Shown here: one piece after another, positions 27,053 through 34,788 of the stretch
Layout of the letters: each line of letters starts with the position of its first letter
Numbering within the stretch: position 1 is the stretch's first letter
Assembly (NCBI RefSeq): GCF_036327005.1
Contig: NZ_JAUGZK010000009.1
Coordinates: 1 to 64,000 of the forward strand
DNA length: 64,000 nucleotides
From: Alkalimonas mucilaginosa
Lineage (GTDB): Bacteria > Pseudomonadota > Gammaproteobacteria > Enterobacterales > Alteromonadaceae
Direction of reading: 5' to 3'
The notes under the pieces: model-generated
Seen by the model: the letters and a program-made list of their open reading frames with translations, nothing else
What the model was told of the DNA's origin: nothing
Database searches by the model: none
Made by a program: the position numbers and the translations under genes

Positions 27053-27592
27053 ATGAAGGTACAACACGCTTTGAAAGGCATTTTGATCGCGTTGCCAATT
27101 TTAACATTGGCCGCTTGTAGTTCTACGTCGCAAACCAGTGTTTCGGATGCCGAAGCTGAAGCAGCGCGTCAGGCGCAAATGGCGCGTGATGCTGCAGTGC
27201 AAGTAGAGCGGGCAGAGCAGGCCTTAACACCAGCTGAGCGTGTGCGTCAGCAGATGGAAACCTTGCGTCAGGAAAATGTGATTTACTTTGACTTTGACCG
27301 TTCAACCATCCGCCAGGAGTTTGTAGAAAGCCTGCGTGCTCATGCCGAGTTCTTGCGTAATAACCCATCTGTACGCGTTACCATCGAAGGTCATACCGAT
27401 GAGCGTGGTACGCCAGAGTACAACATTGCCTTGGGTGAGCGTCGTGCTCAGGCTGTGGTGCAGTATCTGCAGAACCTGGGAGTACCAGCGAACCAAATGC
27501 GTAACGTAAGTTATGGCGAAGAGCGCCCGGTGGATATGTCACGTACTGAAGCTGGTTTTGCCAAAAACCGTCGTGCCGTACTGGCGTATTAA
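27053..27592 (+). CDS. pal: peptidoglycan-associated lipoprotein Pal
   Basis: A 179-residue outer-membrane lipoprotein with lipobox LTLAAC (Cys at residue 22), a charged linker (about 30-75) and an OmpA-like domain with IYFDFDRSTIRQEF and VTIEGHTDERGTPEYNIALGERRAQAV, which binds diaminopimelate in peptidoglycan. It is the anchoring end of the Tol-Pal system. The 41-bp gap after tolB has a GGATATG ribosome site. Confidence 0.97.
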   Translation: MKVQHALKGILIALPILTLAACSSTSQTSVSDAEAEAARQAQMARDAAVQVERAEQALTPAERVRQQMETLRQENVIYFDFDRSTIRQEFVESLRAHAEFLRNNPSVRVTIEGHTDERGTPEYNIALGERRAQAVVQYLQNLGVPANQMRNVSYGEERPVDMSRTEAGFAKNRRAVLAY

Positions 27593-27617
27593 TTCCTGTT
27601 AAGAGAAGCGTTGTGAG

Positions 27618-28385
27618 ATGAAAAAACCATTGATAGTACTGGCAGCTATGATGTCAGCCACCGTGTGGGCAAATCCTGCTCCGGTTTCTGATATTAGTCG
27701 CAGTCGGGGCGGGCAATCACAAGCTCCGGCTGGCAGTATGGAGCAGCGACTGGACGCTTTGGAGCGGATAGTTGAGGCGCGCGCCAATGCTCAGCTTCGG
27801 ATGCAACAGCAACTGGAGCAATTACTGGATGAAGTATCAGAGCTACGGGGTCAAACCGAGCTGCACAGCTATCAATTGGAAGAAATTGTACAACGTCAAC
27901 GTGATATCTATCAGGAAATTGAGCGCCGTATGGCTTCGGGCTCAGCGACGGCTCCTCAGCAGATAGAAACCAGTATTGACCCAGTCACTACGCAATACTC
28001 TACCGATGTATCAGAAAATGACGCCTACGATCGCGCAGTACAATTGGTATTGCGCGATCGACGTTACGATGCTGCCATCACAGCGTTCGAAGGCTTTTTG
28101 CAAAGTTATCCTAACTCAGTCTATGCAGCCAATGCCAACTATTGGTTGGGCGAGCTGGTACTTCGTGACAATGAGCTATCCAAGGCGAAAACCTACTTCC
28201 AGCGCGTGGTGCAAAATTTTTCTGATTCCAGCAAAGTACCGGATGCATTGTTTAAACTGGGGCAAATTGCGGAGCGGGAGAATAACCTGGATGCTGCAAA
28301 AGGCTTCTATCGGCAGGTTGTACAACAACATGCAAACGCTCCGGCAGTGCGTCTGGCGCAAGGCAGACTGGACAGCTTAAATTAA
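27618..28385 (+). CDS. cpoB: cell division coordinator CpoB (YbgF)
   Basis: A 255-residue periplasmic protein: signal peptide (MKKPLIVLAAMMSATVWA), a coiled-coil trimerisation region (about 40-100, MEQRLDALERIVEARAN...) and C-terminal TPR repeats (YDRAVQLVLRDRRYDAAITAFEGFLQSYPNS and following). CpoB links peptidoglycan synthesis by PBP1B to Tol-mediated outer-membrane constriction. It is the last gene of the tol-pal operon. Confidence 0.95.
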   Translation: MKKPLIVLAAMMSATVWANPAPVSDISRSRGGQSQAPAGSMEQRLDALERIVEARANAQLRMQQQLEQLLDEVSELRGQTELHSYQLEEIVQRQRDIYQEIERRMASGSATAPQQIETSIDPVTTQYSTDVSENDAYDRAVQLVLRDRRYDAAITAFEGFLQSYPNSVYAANANYWLGELVLRDNELSKAKTYFQRVVQNFSDSSKVPDALFKLGQIAERENNLDAAKGFYRQVVQQHANAPAVRLAQGRLDSLN

Positions 28386-28476
28386 GAAAAAGGTTGCAAG
28401 GCTGTTGTCATTTTCAGCAAGTTGCTTTCTATTTAAGCGTTTAACCATTGGGAGCACACTTTTTTAGAATTTTCGG

Positions 28477-28504
28477 TTGCACTGACGGCTGAAATCAGTA
28501 AGAT
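28477..28504 (+). promoter_or_regulatory. promoter of the tRNA-Lys cluster
   Basis: TTGCAC (28477-28482) and TAAGAT (28499-28504) are 16 bp apart, followed by a GC-rich discriminator (GCGTCCGCGG) as expected for stringently controlled stable-RNA promoters. The preceding 90 bp after cpoB shows no clear terminator. Confidence 0.6.
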
Positions 28505-28519
28505 ATGCGTCCGCGGCGA

Positions 28520-28595
28520 GGGTCATTAGCTCAGCTGGTAGAGCAGTGGACTTTTAATCCATTGGTCGATGGTTCGAATCCATCATGACCCACCA
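28520..28595 (+). tRNA. tRNA-Lys (anticodon TTT), copy 1
   Basis: A 76-nt cloverleaf with acceptor GGGTCAT/ATGACCC, D-arm GCTC...GAGC, anticodon loop CTTTTAA, T-loop TTCGAAT and encoded CCA. It reads both Lys codons. Confidence 0.98.
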
Positions 28596-28621
28596 CCGCC
28601 TCTTTGTGACAGTTCTGAATT

Positions 28622-28697
28622 GGGTCATTAGCTCAGCTGGTAGAGCAGTGGACTTTTAATCCATTGGTCGATGGTTCGAATCCATCATGACCCACCA
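28622..28697 (+). tRNA. tRNA-Lys (anticodon TTT), copy 2
   Basis: Identical in all 76 positions to copy 1, which begins 102 bp earlier. A 26-bp spacer with unrelated sequence separates the two, so only the tRNA unit is conserved. Confidence 0.98.
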
Positions 28698-28725
28698 AAT
28701 TCAGTTCGTTCACACATCCCTTTGG

Positions 28726-28801
28726 GGGTCATTAGCTCAGCTGGTAGAGCAGTGGACTTTTAATCCATTGGTCGATGGTTCGAATCCATCATGACCCACC
28801 A
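28726..28801 (+). tRNA. tRNA-Lys (anticodon TTT), copy 3
   Basis: Third identical copy with CCA encoded. A T-run (CTTTTTTC) directly follows, which may end the tRNA transcript. Confidence 0.98.
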
Positions 28802-28896
28802 CTTTTTTCATCGCAGTAAAGCACACCGCAAGTTTTGTCATTTCCCCTGCTATCAAGGTATAATGCTGCCCTTTATCGGTAACGAAGACTGGCACG

Positions 28897-29955
28897 ATGG
28901 AACAAAGTTTGTATTTCGACGAACAGCAGTTTGTTTTTCCGCGCAAGCCTATGCCACTGCAACAAGATCAAGCGGCAGAGTACAAGGCGCGTATTAAAGC
29001 CTTATTACAACAGCACAATGCGGTGCTGGTGGCACACTATTACACCTCGCCTGAAATTCAGGCACTGGCAGAAGCAACCGGTGGCTGTGTGTCCGACTCG
29101 CTGGAGATGGCCCGCTTTGGCAAAGAGCATCCTGCTGATACGCTAATCGTGGCAGGGGTTCGCTTTATGGGCGAAACGGCCAAAATCTTAAGCCCGGAAA
29201 AAACCGTGCTGATGCCAACGCTGGAGGCGACCTGCTCACTGGATTTAGGTTGCCCGGCCAAAGAGTTCTCCGATTTTTGCGATGCCCACCCGGATCGGGT
29301 GGTGGTAGTCTATGCCAATACCTCCGCCGCGGTTAAAGCCAGAGCCGACTGGGTAGTGACCTCATCCATTGCCCTGGATGTAGTGGATTACCTGGACAGT
29401 CAGGGCAAGAAAATCCTCTGGGGCCCGGACAAGCACCTGGGTGCCTACGTGCAAAAGCAAACCGGTGCCGACATGCTGCTGTGGAACGGGGCCTGCATTG
29501 TGCACGACGAGTTCAAAGCCAAGGCCCTGGTTGAGCTTAAGCAGCAGTACCCCAATGCTGCTGTGCTGGTGCACCCGGAGTCGCCGGACTCGGTGGTACA
29601 ACTGGCTGATGCAGTCGGTTCTACCAGCCAGTTGATCAAAGCCAGCCAAACGCTGCCTAACGATACCTTTATCGTAGCGACCGACAAAGGCATTTTCTAC
29701 AAAATGCAACAGCAGGCGCCCGGTAAGACCTTTATCGAAGCTCCAACCGGTGGCAATGGCGCAACCTGCCGTAGCTGCGCTCACTGTCCCTGGATGGCAA
29801 TGAATGGCTTACAAGCCATTGAGGCAGCATTACTGGAAAAAGAAGGGCACGAGATTTTTGTGGATGAAGCATTGCGGCATAAAGCCCTGTTGCCGTTGGA
29901 TCGGATGCTGAACTTTGCCAAAGAGCAGCAGGTTGCAGTAAAGGGGAATGCCTGA
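28897..29955 (+). CDS. nadA: quinolinate synthase NadA
   Basis: A 352-residue quinolinate synthase. It condenses iminoaspartate with dihydroxyacetone phosphate to quinolinate for NAD biosynthesis. Three pseudo-symmetric domains are visible, with VAHYYTSPEIQALAEATGG at the N-terminus. Candidate [4Fe-4S] Cys residues are in EATCSLDLGCP, in LLWNGACIVHDEF and in ATCRSCAHCPWM. ATG 28897 gives the family's normal length. It lies 95 bp after the tRNA-Lys cluster. Confidence 0.97.
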   Translation: MEQSLYFDEQQFVFPRKPMPLQQDQAAEYKARIKALLQQHNAVLVAHYYTSPEIQALAEATGGCVSDSLEMARFGKEHPADTLIVAGVRFMGETAKILSPEKTVLMPTLEATCSLDLGCPAKEFSDFCDAHPDRVVVVYANTSAAVKARADWVVTSSIALDVVDYLDSQGKKILWGPDKHLGAYVQKQTGADMLLWNGACIVHDEFKAKALVELKQQYPNAAVLVHPESPDSVVQLADAVGSTSQLIKASQTLPNDTFIVATDKGIFYKMQQQAPGKTFIEAPTGGNGATCRSCAHCPWMAMNGLQAIEAALLEKEGHEIFVDEALRHKALLPLDRMLNFAKEQQVAVKGNA

Positions 29956-29985
29956 ACTGGTTAATTTGCCAGCAGAAGGTTGCAA

Positions 29986-30029
29986 TGCAACAGATAACTG
30001 TTGCAACAAGTCCGCTTTTTACCTAGTAT
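29986..30029 (+). promoter_or_regulatory. tRNA-Ser promoter with overlapping dyad
   Basis: TTGCAA (30001-30006) and TAGTAT (30024-30029) are 17 bp apart and are followed by a GC-rich discriminator, 25 bp before tRNA-Ser. A perfect inverted repeat TGCAACAG-ATAA-CTGTTGCA (29986-30005) overlaps the -35. It could be the nadA transcript end or a regulator site. Confidence 0.55.
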
Positions 30030-30054
30030 AGCGGCGCTCGCTACGGCGAGTATC

Positions 30055-30144
30055 GGAGAGGTGGCTGAGTGGCTGAAGGCGCACGCCTGGAAAGTGTGTT
30101 TAGGTTAACCCCTAACGAGGGTTCGAATCCCTCCCTCTCCGCCA
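30055..30144 (+). tRNA. tRNA-Ser (anticodon GGA)
   Basis: A 90-nt class II tRNA with acceptor GGAGAGG, anticodon loop CTGGAAA, a long variable arm (TGTTTAGGTTAACCCCTAAC), T-loop TTCGAAT and encoded CCA. Confidence 0.97.
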
Positions 30145-30153
30145 TATTCAAAC

Positions 30154-30185
30154 AAAAAGCCCCTAGCGAAAGCTGGGGGCTTTTT
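30154..30185 (+). terminator. terminator of tRNA-Ser
   Basis: A 14-bp stem AAAAAGCCCCTAGC/GCTGGGGGCTTTTT (one G-T pair) with a GAAA tetraloop and T-run lies 9 bp after the tRNA. Positions 30186-30258 are host sequence with two further hairpins (CGAACC/GGTTCG; CCAATTCGT/ACGAATTGG). Confidence 0.9.
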
Positions 30186-30258
30186 GTTTGACTGCGGAGC
30201 AGGGCGGTCTTGGTACGAACCCTCCGGTTCGACCAATTCGTCAGGAACGAATTGGAAC

Positions 30259-30341
30259 TGTAGCCGCGCGATTAGTTTGAGAAATTGCGCAGGGTAGTTT
30301 GAGAAATGCCAGGCATCCAGATCGCAGGGTAGTTTGAGAAA
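30259..30341 (-). repeat. prophage right end with three MuA-type binding sites
   Basis: AGTTTGAGAAA occurs at 30274, 30296 and 30331, i.e. with spacings of 22 and 35 bp. Copies 2 and 3 share 19 bp (CGCAGGGTAGTTTGAGAAA). Two abutting 22-bp sites plus a third one 13 bp further in matches the R1-R2-R3 arrangement of phage Mu's right end. TG at 30259 would be the conserved terminal dinucleotide, four bases outside R1. Confidence 0.75.
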
Positions 30342-30364
30342 AAGAGCAGGGGTTACCTGCTCTT
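30339..30364 (-). terminator. terminator at the end of the prophage
   Basis: The minus-strand stem AAGAGCAGG/CCTGCTCTT with a 5-nt loop followed by TTTTT overlaps the stop codon of the last prophage gene and the R3 repeat. Confidence 0.75.
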
Positions 30365-31189
30365 TGCTTTAGTGATTAGTAGGGCTGTGTTTGCATCGTG
30401 GGCGCTGATGTGGGATGCGCAGTGTGCAGCTGCATCGAGTAGCAGGGTGATTGCTTCGTAATGTTCCTGACCTGTTTCATCCATCCTGTATGTCAGCTCT
30501 TTAGCACTGAATAGCAGTGACTGGGCTTCACTTCGCTCAGCGTGTGGCAGGGCATCGATCATGTCCTGAATCACATCCATGCGGTTCATAACCGACTGCT
30601 GACTGTTTAAAAATGTCAGAATATTAAACCCCTGGATCAGGCTCTTAAATAGCTTTTTTATATTCTTTGGTTGGCTCATTAATTTACTTTCCATGCCGAC
30701 AGGCACAAACAGCAGTGCCAGAATTAATGCGTTGTTGATGTTGCTCTGGGCGGAATACCAATACCACAGCCACCAGCTATCAGTACTCCAGTTAAGATTG
30801 GGCTCAGCCAGTGTATTGAGCCCGACAATGTTTTGATCCAGGTGCATCAGGATGTTGCCGAGCACATCAATAGCCAGCAGTAGAATAACTGTCCAATGCA
30901 CCCAGTACAGCCGGAGCTGCTGCACGGGTCTGATGGAAAGGATCAGCGCGATAATCGCCAGGCAGGCACCGCCCCATAAGATGTACTGGAATGTGATGTG
31001 CTCATGGTAGGAACGGCCATCAAACAGCTCAGCTGTTACCCAATGAGTAATTGCATAGCCGGCTGCGAGTAAGCCAGCCAATATGGTCACTGCCTTTAGA
31101 TCTGGCCGCCTGGCCATGTTGTAAAACATGGCCAGAATGAACGCGATGATCCAAAGACTATTCAGGATGAATGCAGTCAGGTTGTCCAA
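30353..31189 (-). CDS. prophage right-end polytopic membrane protein, unknown function
   Basis: A 278-residue protein with five predicted membrane segments (about 5-24, 33-51, 66-86, 95-114, 150-165) and a cytoplasmic C-terminal helical domain of about 110 residues (QGFNILTFLNSQQSVMNRMDVIQDMIDAL...). I recognise no family. The gene starts three bases after the stop of the small secreted protein, so the two are coupled. The position at the extreme right end, beyond the tail genes, is where Mu carries mom and related phages carry cargo. A role in superinfection exclusion or host conversion is a guess. Confidence 0.6.
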   Translation of the reverse strand: MDNLTAFILNSLWIIAFILAMFYNMARRPDLKAVTILAGLLAAGYAITHWVTAELFDGRSYHEHITFQYILWGGACLAIIALILSIRPVQQLRLYWVHWTVILLLAIDVLGNILMHLDQNIVGLNTLAEPNLNWSTDSWWLWYWYSAQSNINNALILALLFVPVGMESKLMSQPKNIKKLFKSLIQGFNILTFLNSQQSVMNRMDVIQDMIDALPHAERSEAQSLLFSAKELTYRMDETGQEHYEAITLLLDAAAHCASHISAHDANTALLITKAKSR

Positions 31190-31192
31190 TGC

Positions 31193-31387
31193 TTAGCTCT
31201 CTGTCTGCTTATCTTTACCACCGGTACCACCTGAGCCAGGGCCTTGCGGTTGCATTGGTGGTTGATCATCGACACTTATACACTGTAACCAATCATCAAT
31301 GTCGAGGATTGAGTCACAAGGGTCATCCGATGCCATGGCTGTGCCCATGAAACAGGTGAAAACTACAAGCAATGCTACTTTCATCAT
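31193..31387 (-). CDS. small secreted prophage protein
   Basis: A 64-residue protein from ATG 31387 (an ATG-ATG pair behind AAAAAGGAG; the longer frame upstream lacks a ribosome site). A signal peptide (MMKVALLVVFTCFMGTAMA) is followed by an acidic mature part with two Cys (DPCDSILDIDDWLQCIS) and a Pro/Gly-rich tail. It is coupled to the membrane protein gene downstream. It could be a spanin-like or immunity protein; I cannot assign a function. Confidence 0.6.
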   Translation of the reverse strand: MMKVALLVVFTCFMGTAMASDDPCDSILDIDDWLQCISVDDQPPMQPQGPGSGGTGGKDKQTES

Positions 31388-31429
31388 TACATCTCCTTTT
31401 TGTTGTTGGAAAATTACCTGAAATTGCAA

Positions 31430-31475
31430 AAAATATCTCATCAGTAGTTTTATTAAAAAATGATATTTTGCTGAT
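31430..31475 (-). promoter_or_regulatory. possible third late promoter (weak match)
   Basis: ATCAGCAAAA (31475-31466) matches 9 of 10 bases of the late-promoter element found at 45832 and 54234, with a TTTTTTAAT end and an AT-rich -10-like region (GATATT/TATTTT, 31437-31430). It lies 43-88 bp before the small secreted protein gene. The middle of the element is longer than in the other two copies. The 106-bp gap 31388-31493 holds nothing else. Confidence 0.3.
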
Positions 31476-31493
31476 ATGGCTGTTTTTTGAACG

Positions 31494-31721
31494 TTAAACG
31501 TCAATATCTGCATGCGGCAGGTCTGCGGCTACACCTATTACGCGGCCATCCTCAATGTACGCTTTGTTGCCAATATCTACCTCTTGTCCCAGTACTGTGA
31601 TGCTTGTACCGGCCATTAGCTCGACGGTGCTTGTACCGTCGGCGTTGTGATTTGTGACTGTGGCCACAGTTCGGGTTGCTTTGGAAGTGAGCACCCGCAG
31701 GCGTTGGTAGCTGTTACTCAT
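31494..31721 (-). CDS. small prophage tail-region protein
   Basis: A 75-residue protein read from ATG 31721, which overlaps the end of the hub-protein gene by 8 bp. It contains TVATVTNHNADGTSTVELMAGTSITVLGQEVDIGNKAYIEDGRVIG, a beta-rich SH3/OB-like segment of the kind found in small baseplate or tail-tip proteins. Function beyond a likely virion role is not known. Confidence 0.6.
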   Translation of the reverse strand: MSNSYQRLRVLTSKATRTVATVTNHNADGTSTVELMAGTSITVLGQEVDIGNKAYIEDGRVIGVAADLPHADIDV

Positions 31722-33504
31722 AGCTGCGTAGCGCTCCCACATTTTGGCGAACCGTAATAGCACCGTTGCTGTTACGTACTGCTGATAAAGACAGGCTATC
31801 GACCGTTGCTTTATAAATGTCGGTTTGCCAGGTAACGCCAAGCAAGGTGCCTGGCAGGCACGGGGGCAGGGTTGCCATCACCGGTAATGTGATAGTAATG
31901 GCATCTTTGTAGCCACTGTCAGCCAGCTCTGCCGTACCGCGCATGCGGGCTGCCTGGTTGTCTGTGATAAGTGCGTCGACTACATCCGGGGCAATGACAT
32001 CGCCTGCTGTACCAGAGCGGCGAATGCCACAGCTCACACCTTGTTGCTCGCCGCGAACAAAGATTTTATTAAATAGCGGGTTTACCTGGGGGCGCGTGCT
32101 GTAGGACAGGATCACATCATCATGCACGGCAATATCTGGGGTAGCACTGGCCATTGCCCATGGCACGACTGGCCAGCGTGGGCGAACTATCAGAGTATTT
32201 GTTTCACCATCGGGGTACAGCATGCCTCCAATAGCCGCCACTACCTTGGCAATGGCTTCCATCTTGGTTTTGTTCTGATAACTAAATGCACCGGCAGGCA
32301 CATTAAATGCTGTCATCTGATAGTCCAGTGTCCAGCTGGTACCGGCTAGTTCGTCCGTGATTAGCGCCGCTACGCCTTTGGCTGTTGCGTTTGTGTAAGA
32401 GCGGGGGGCAACATGCGGGCTTGCAAGAGCTGCGATGCTGCTCCGGGCTTCTACTGTCCAGGCCGTCTGACCAAACTGGTGATCGAGTGATGGCTGCTCA
32501 GCCAGGCCATAAAACTCAAAGCCGTTGATCACCAGCTTAAACAGTTGGGGGCCACCAGCAAACAGCAGGTCTTTATCGCCTCTGCTACCACATGCCAGGT
32601 TGATTGTTGCTGCCCAGCTGCTGCGGTTGATGCTGAATGAGGCGCTGATGATATTCACCTCTTGGTTGTCGCTGACTCGATAGCAGCGTAGTTCTGGCTG
32701 CATGATGTAGCTCCTGCGCCGTGGGGGCGTTATGGGTTTGGTGGTGTCGATGGTTGGTTGATCCGGCAGTGGCCGGATTAACCCGCCGCCAGAATCTAAC
32801 TCACAAATTATCGGGTTGTTGTCGTTGTTAAAGCGCAGGGTTACCGCCCCGCTGGCAGGCTCTGTCGGGTCGACAAACCGCAGAGCAATTGGGCTTTTCT
32901 GCAGCCGGTACCGGTTGCTGCACAAGTAACTTGGTGGCCGTGGCCCCCAAGGTGTTTGCTTGGGCAGGGCTATTTCGCAATCGTAGCGCCAGATGGCGGC
33001 CAGCTGCTGCTGGCTTAGTGCCGGGTAGTGCCATGCCGGAGCTTTGGTTGATGCTGTTATCGGCAGATGCTGCCAGAGAACTAGCCAGGCCTGCTGCTGG
33101 TAGGGCGATATTGCCCAACTTGTTGCTGTGCTCTGAGTGCGCAGCGGCTGGTCGCCCCAGGCCGATGAGATTTGTTGCTGCTTTAGGCTAATATAGCGCC
33201 ATGCAAGCGTCACATGCTGCATGGTGATATCCGGCGATTGCCAGGGCAGTTGCAGTGCTTTGGTCGTGGCGCGTTCTGCGGTCCATGCCAGCTTTACCGG
33301 TTGCGTGATATCGTTGTTGGCCAGCCAGGCGGTTTTGATAAAAGCTGCCATAGGCCGTTCTGGCCGCCAGCTGGTTGTTAGCATCATACCAATCGTTGGG
33401 TTTTGGATTGGTACCGGTGGTATCACCGAACCATCATCACCAAATCGAAGTGTAAGCGGGCTGACAACCCCTTGGTTGATGCTGGTAAAGCGTAGCTCTA
33501 TCAT
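31714..33504 (-). CDS. tail hub-like protein with Trp-periodic N-terminal repeats
   Basis: A 596-residue tail protein. Residues 33-186 consist of eleven 14-residue units, each ending in Trp (W46, 60, 74, 88, 102, 116, 130, 144, 158, 172, 186). TLRF motifs stand on both sides (residues 18-21 and about 219-222). From about residue 255 on it resembles tail hub domains (YRVSDNQEVNIISASFSINRSSWAATINLACG..., then a VARGEQQGV-like barrel). Hub proteins close the tail tube and join it to the tip. Position after the tape measure and order with neighbours support this. Confidence 0.7.
   Translation of the reverse strand: MIELRFTSINQGVVSPLTLRFGDDGSVIPPVPIQNPTIGMMLTTSWRPERPMAAFIKTAWLANNDITQPVKLAWTAERATTKALQLPWQSPDITMQHVTLAWRYISLKQQQISSAWGDQPLRTQSTATSWAISPYQQQAWLVLWQHLPITASTKAPAWHYPALSQQQLAAIWRYDCEIALPKQTPWGPRPPSYLCSNRYRLQKSPIALRFVDPTEPASGAVTLRFNNDNNPIICELDSGGGLIRPLPDQPTIDTTKPITPPRRRSYIMQPELRCYRVSDNQEVNIISASFSINRSSWAATINLACGSRGDKDLLFAGGPQLFKLVINGFEFYGLAEQPSLDHQFGQTAWTVEARSSIAALASPHVAPRSYTNATAKGVAALITDELAGTSWTLDYQMTAFNVPAGAFSYQNKTKMEAIAKVVAAIGGMLYPDGETNTLIVRPRWPVVPWAMASATPDIAVHDDVILSYSTRPQVNPLFNKIFVRGEQQGVSCGIRRSGTAGDVIAPDVVDALITDNQAARMRGTAELADSGYKDAITITLPVMATLPPCLPGTLLGVTWQTDIYKATVDSLSLSAVRNSNGAITVRQNVGALRSYE
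32947..33408 (-). repeat. eleven tandem 42-bp units coding a 14-residue Trp repeat
   Basis: Each unit codes 14 residues ending in (A/P/S/L/I)-W, with a hydrophobic residue about four positions before the Trp. The protein period is exact, with no insertions, while the DNA copies have diverged strongly, so this is an old, selected protein repeat. Confidence 0.9.
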
Positions 33505-33794
33505 GGGTTAAAGTTAACCGTTCGCGCATCAACCAACTGGGCTTGCACTTTGTCATTGCCGGCCATGTTGTACTCGTTGTCATCGTCCAAGATCATCACC
33601 ATCAGATCATGCTGGTTGGTGTGTTCAAACGGCACTAATACGCGAGCAATATTGCTGGCTGGCACGGGTGCATGCATCAGCACCATCAATGTACGCCGGT
33701 GCATGATCAGATAACGCTCGGCATCGATATCGATGTCAATCTCTACCAGCCCCCGGTGAACCGGCACGTCTTTTTGAGGCTCAAACTGGTACAT
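33501..33794 (-). CDS. small prophage tail-tip protein
   Basis: A 97-residue protein (MYQFEPQKDVPVHRGLVEIDIDIDAERYLIMHRRTLMVL...), rich in beta-strand residues. It overlaps both neighbours (4 bp with the hub gene, 14 bp with the gene before), so it is part of the tail operon. No family recognised; probably a virion component. Confidence 0.65.
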   Translation of the reverse strand: MYQFEPQKDVPVHRGLVEIDIDIDAERYLIMHRRTLMVLMHAPVPASNIARVLVPFEHTNQHDLMVMILDDDNEYNMAGNDKVQAQLVDARTVNFNP

Positions 33795-34779
33795 ATGGGT
33801 TTATCCATTCGTCCAGTTTGATTGCAAACATACATGGGCCATTGGATGGATTTCGTAGGAGCCAATGCTGACATCCATGCACGTCAATTAATGTCGGCCA
33901 ACTGTAACTTCGCCATCCTGCATAAATCATCTGGACGAGGCCTGGCAGCACACCACGATATGTAGGGGATAAGCTGCTATTGAATAATGCGGTACCCATG
34001 CGATCAGTGCCTGTTGTCACACCAGACTCACCTATCATTTTAATAAAAACTGGATATGTGATCTGGGATTGAGCTGGTACATCGTTAAAAATTGCGGATG
34101 ATGTGCTATCTGTCGGGTAAATTACGCTGAGTCCATATGATCTATTTTGCGCATAGCCGTCCGCATCAAATATCAACAGGCAGTTAATACCATTGAAATT
34201 ACCGTTTGATGATAACCAATCCAGGGTACGTGACCATCCATATCCAGTGTCGTTATTCAGCGAGGGTGAAACAATAGATATGCAGCGAGATACATCTGAT
34301 GATATCGCTGGATAATAATCACCGAAAAACATTGTTTGGTTTATGCCACTTGTTGGTGTGGACATCGGCACATCTCTCGATACAAAAAAGTATACAGATG
34401 TTGATGTGCCGATTAATGCCCATCTGTCGATGCCGGCGCGCAACTCAAAAGCCTGTGTATATCCCTGATGAAACAATTCATTTATGGCCGTCATGCTGAC
34501 CGCATGCGTAATGCGCATCAGTGCACCAGCACTATTTGAGCCATTATCGCTAAAAAACTTCACATAGCCGCCACTACCGCCATCGGACACGTTATTGCGA
34601 AATGCCACGGCTTGGGTGCTGGCATTGTAAAACGGGCGCGTCCAACCGAGCGGTGCTTTAGTCCCATAGCCATCGACCAGGCACTTTGTAAGAATATCGA
34701 TAATCTCACTGGGAGTGCGGCTGCTGAGCTGCGGCGCACCCGGATCGTCCCACCGATAAACTGTTACTGGCTGTCCCAT
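33781..34779 (-). CDS. prophage tail protein, likely tip or fibre
   Basis: A 332-residue protein beginning MGQPVTVYRWDDPGAPQLSSRTPSEIIDILTKCLVDGYG. Many aromatic and Ser/Asn/Gly residues and repeated short strands suggest a surface-exposed beta structure. The starting segment (VYRWDDPGAP...EIIDILTKCLVDGYG) recurs in virion-associated proteins of Mu-like siphophages. The base composition is slightly more AT-rich than the neighbours, which is common in host-contact proteins. Function is inferred from position. Confidence 0.65.
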   Translation of the reverse strand: MGQPVTVYRWDDPGAPQLSSRTPSEIIDILTKCLVDGYGTKAPLGWTRPFYNASTQAVAFRNNVSDGGSGGYVKFFSDNGSNSAGALMRITHAVSMTAINELFHQGYTQAFELRAGIDRWALIGTSTSVYFFVSRDVPMSTPTSGINQTMFFGDYYPAISSDVSRCISIVSPSLNNDTGYGWSRTLDWLSSNGNFNGINCLLIFDADGYAQNRSYGLSVIYPTDSTSSAIFNDVPAQSQITYPVFIKMIGESGVTTGTDRMGTALFNSSLSPTYRGVLPGLVQMIYAGWRSYSWPTLIDVHGCQHWLLRNPSNGPCMFAIKLDEWINPYVPV

Positions 34780-34788
34780 GTTTACTCC

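Noticed and set aside
28520..28801. Threefold 76-bp repeat, considered as a short CRISPR-like array.
   Set aside because: Each unit is a complete tRNA-Lys gene with cloverleaf and CCA; spacers are 26-28 bp but the repeats are functional tRNAs.
30210..30255. Two hairpins (CGAACC/GGTTCG and CCAATTCGT/ACGAATTGG) next to the prophage end, considered as an attachment site.
   Set aside because: A Mu-like phage does not need an att site, the hairpins lie outside the TG terminus, and no second copy is visible.
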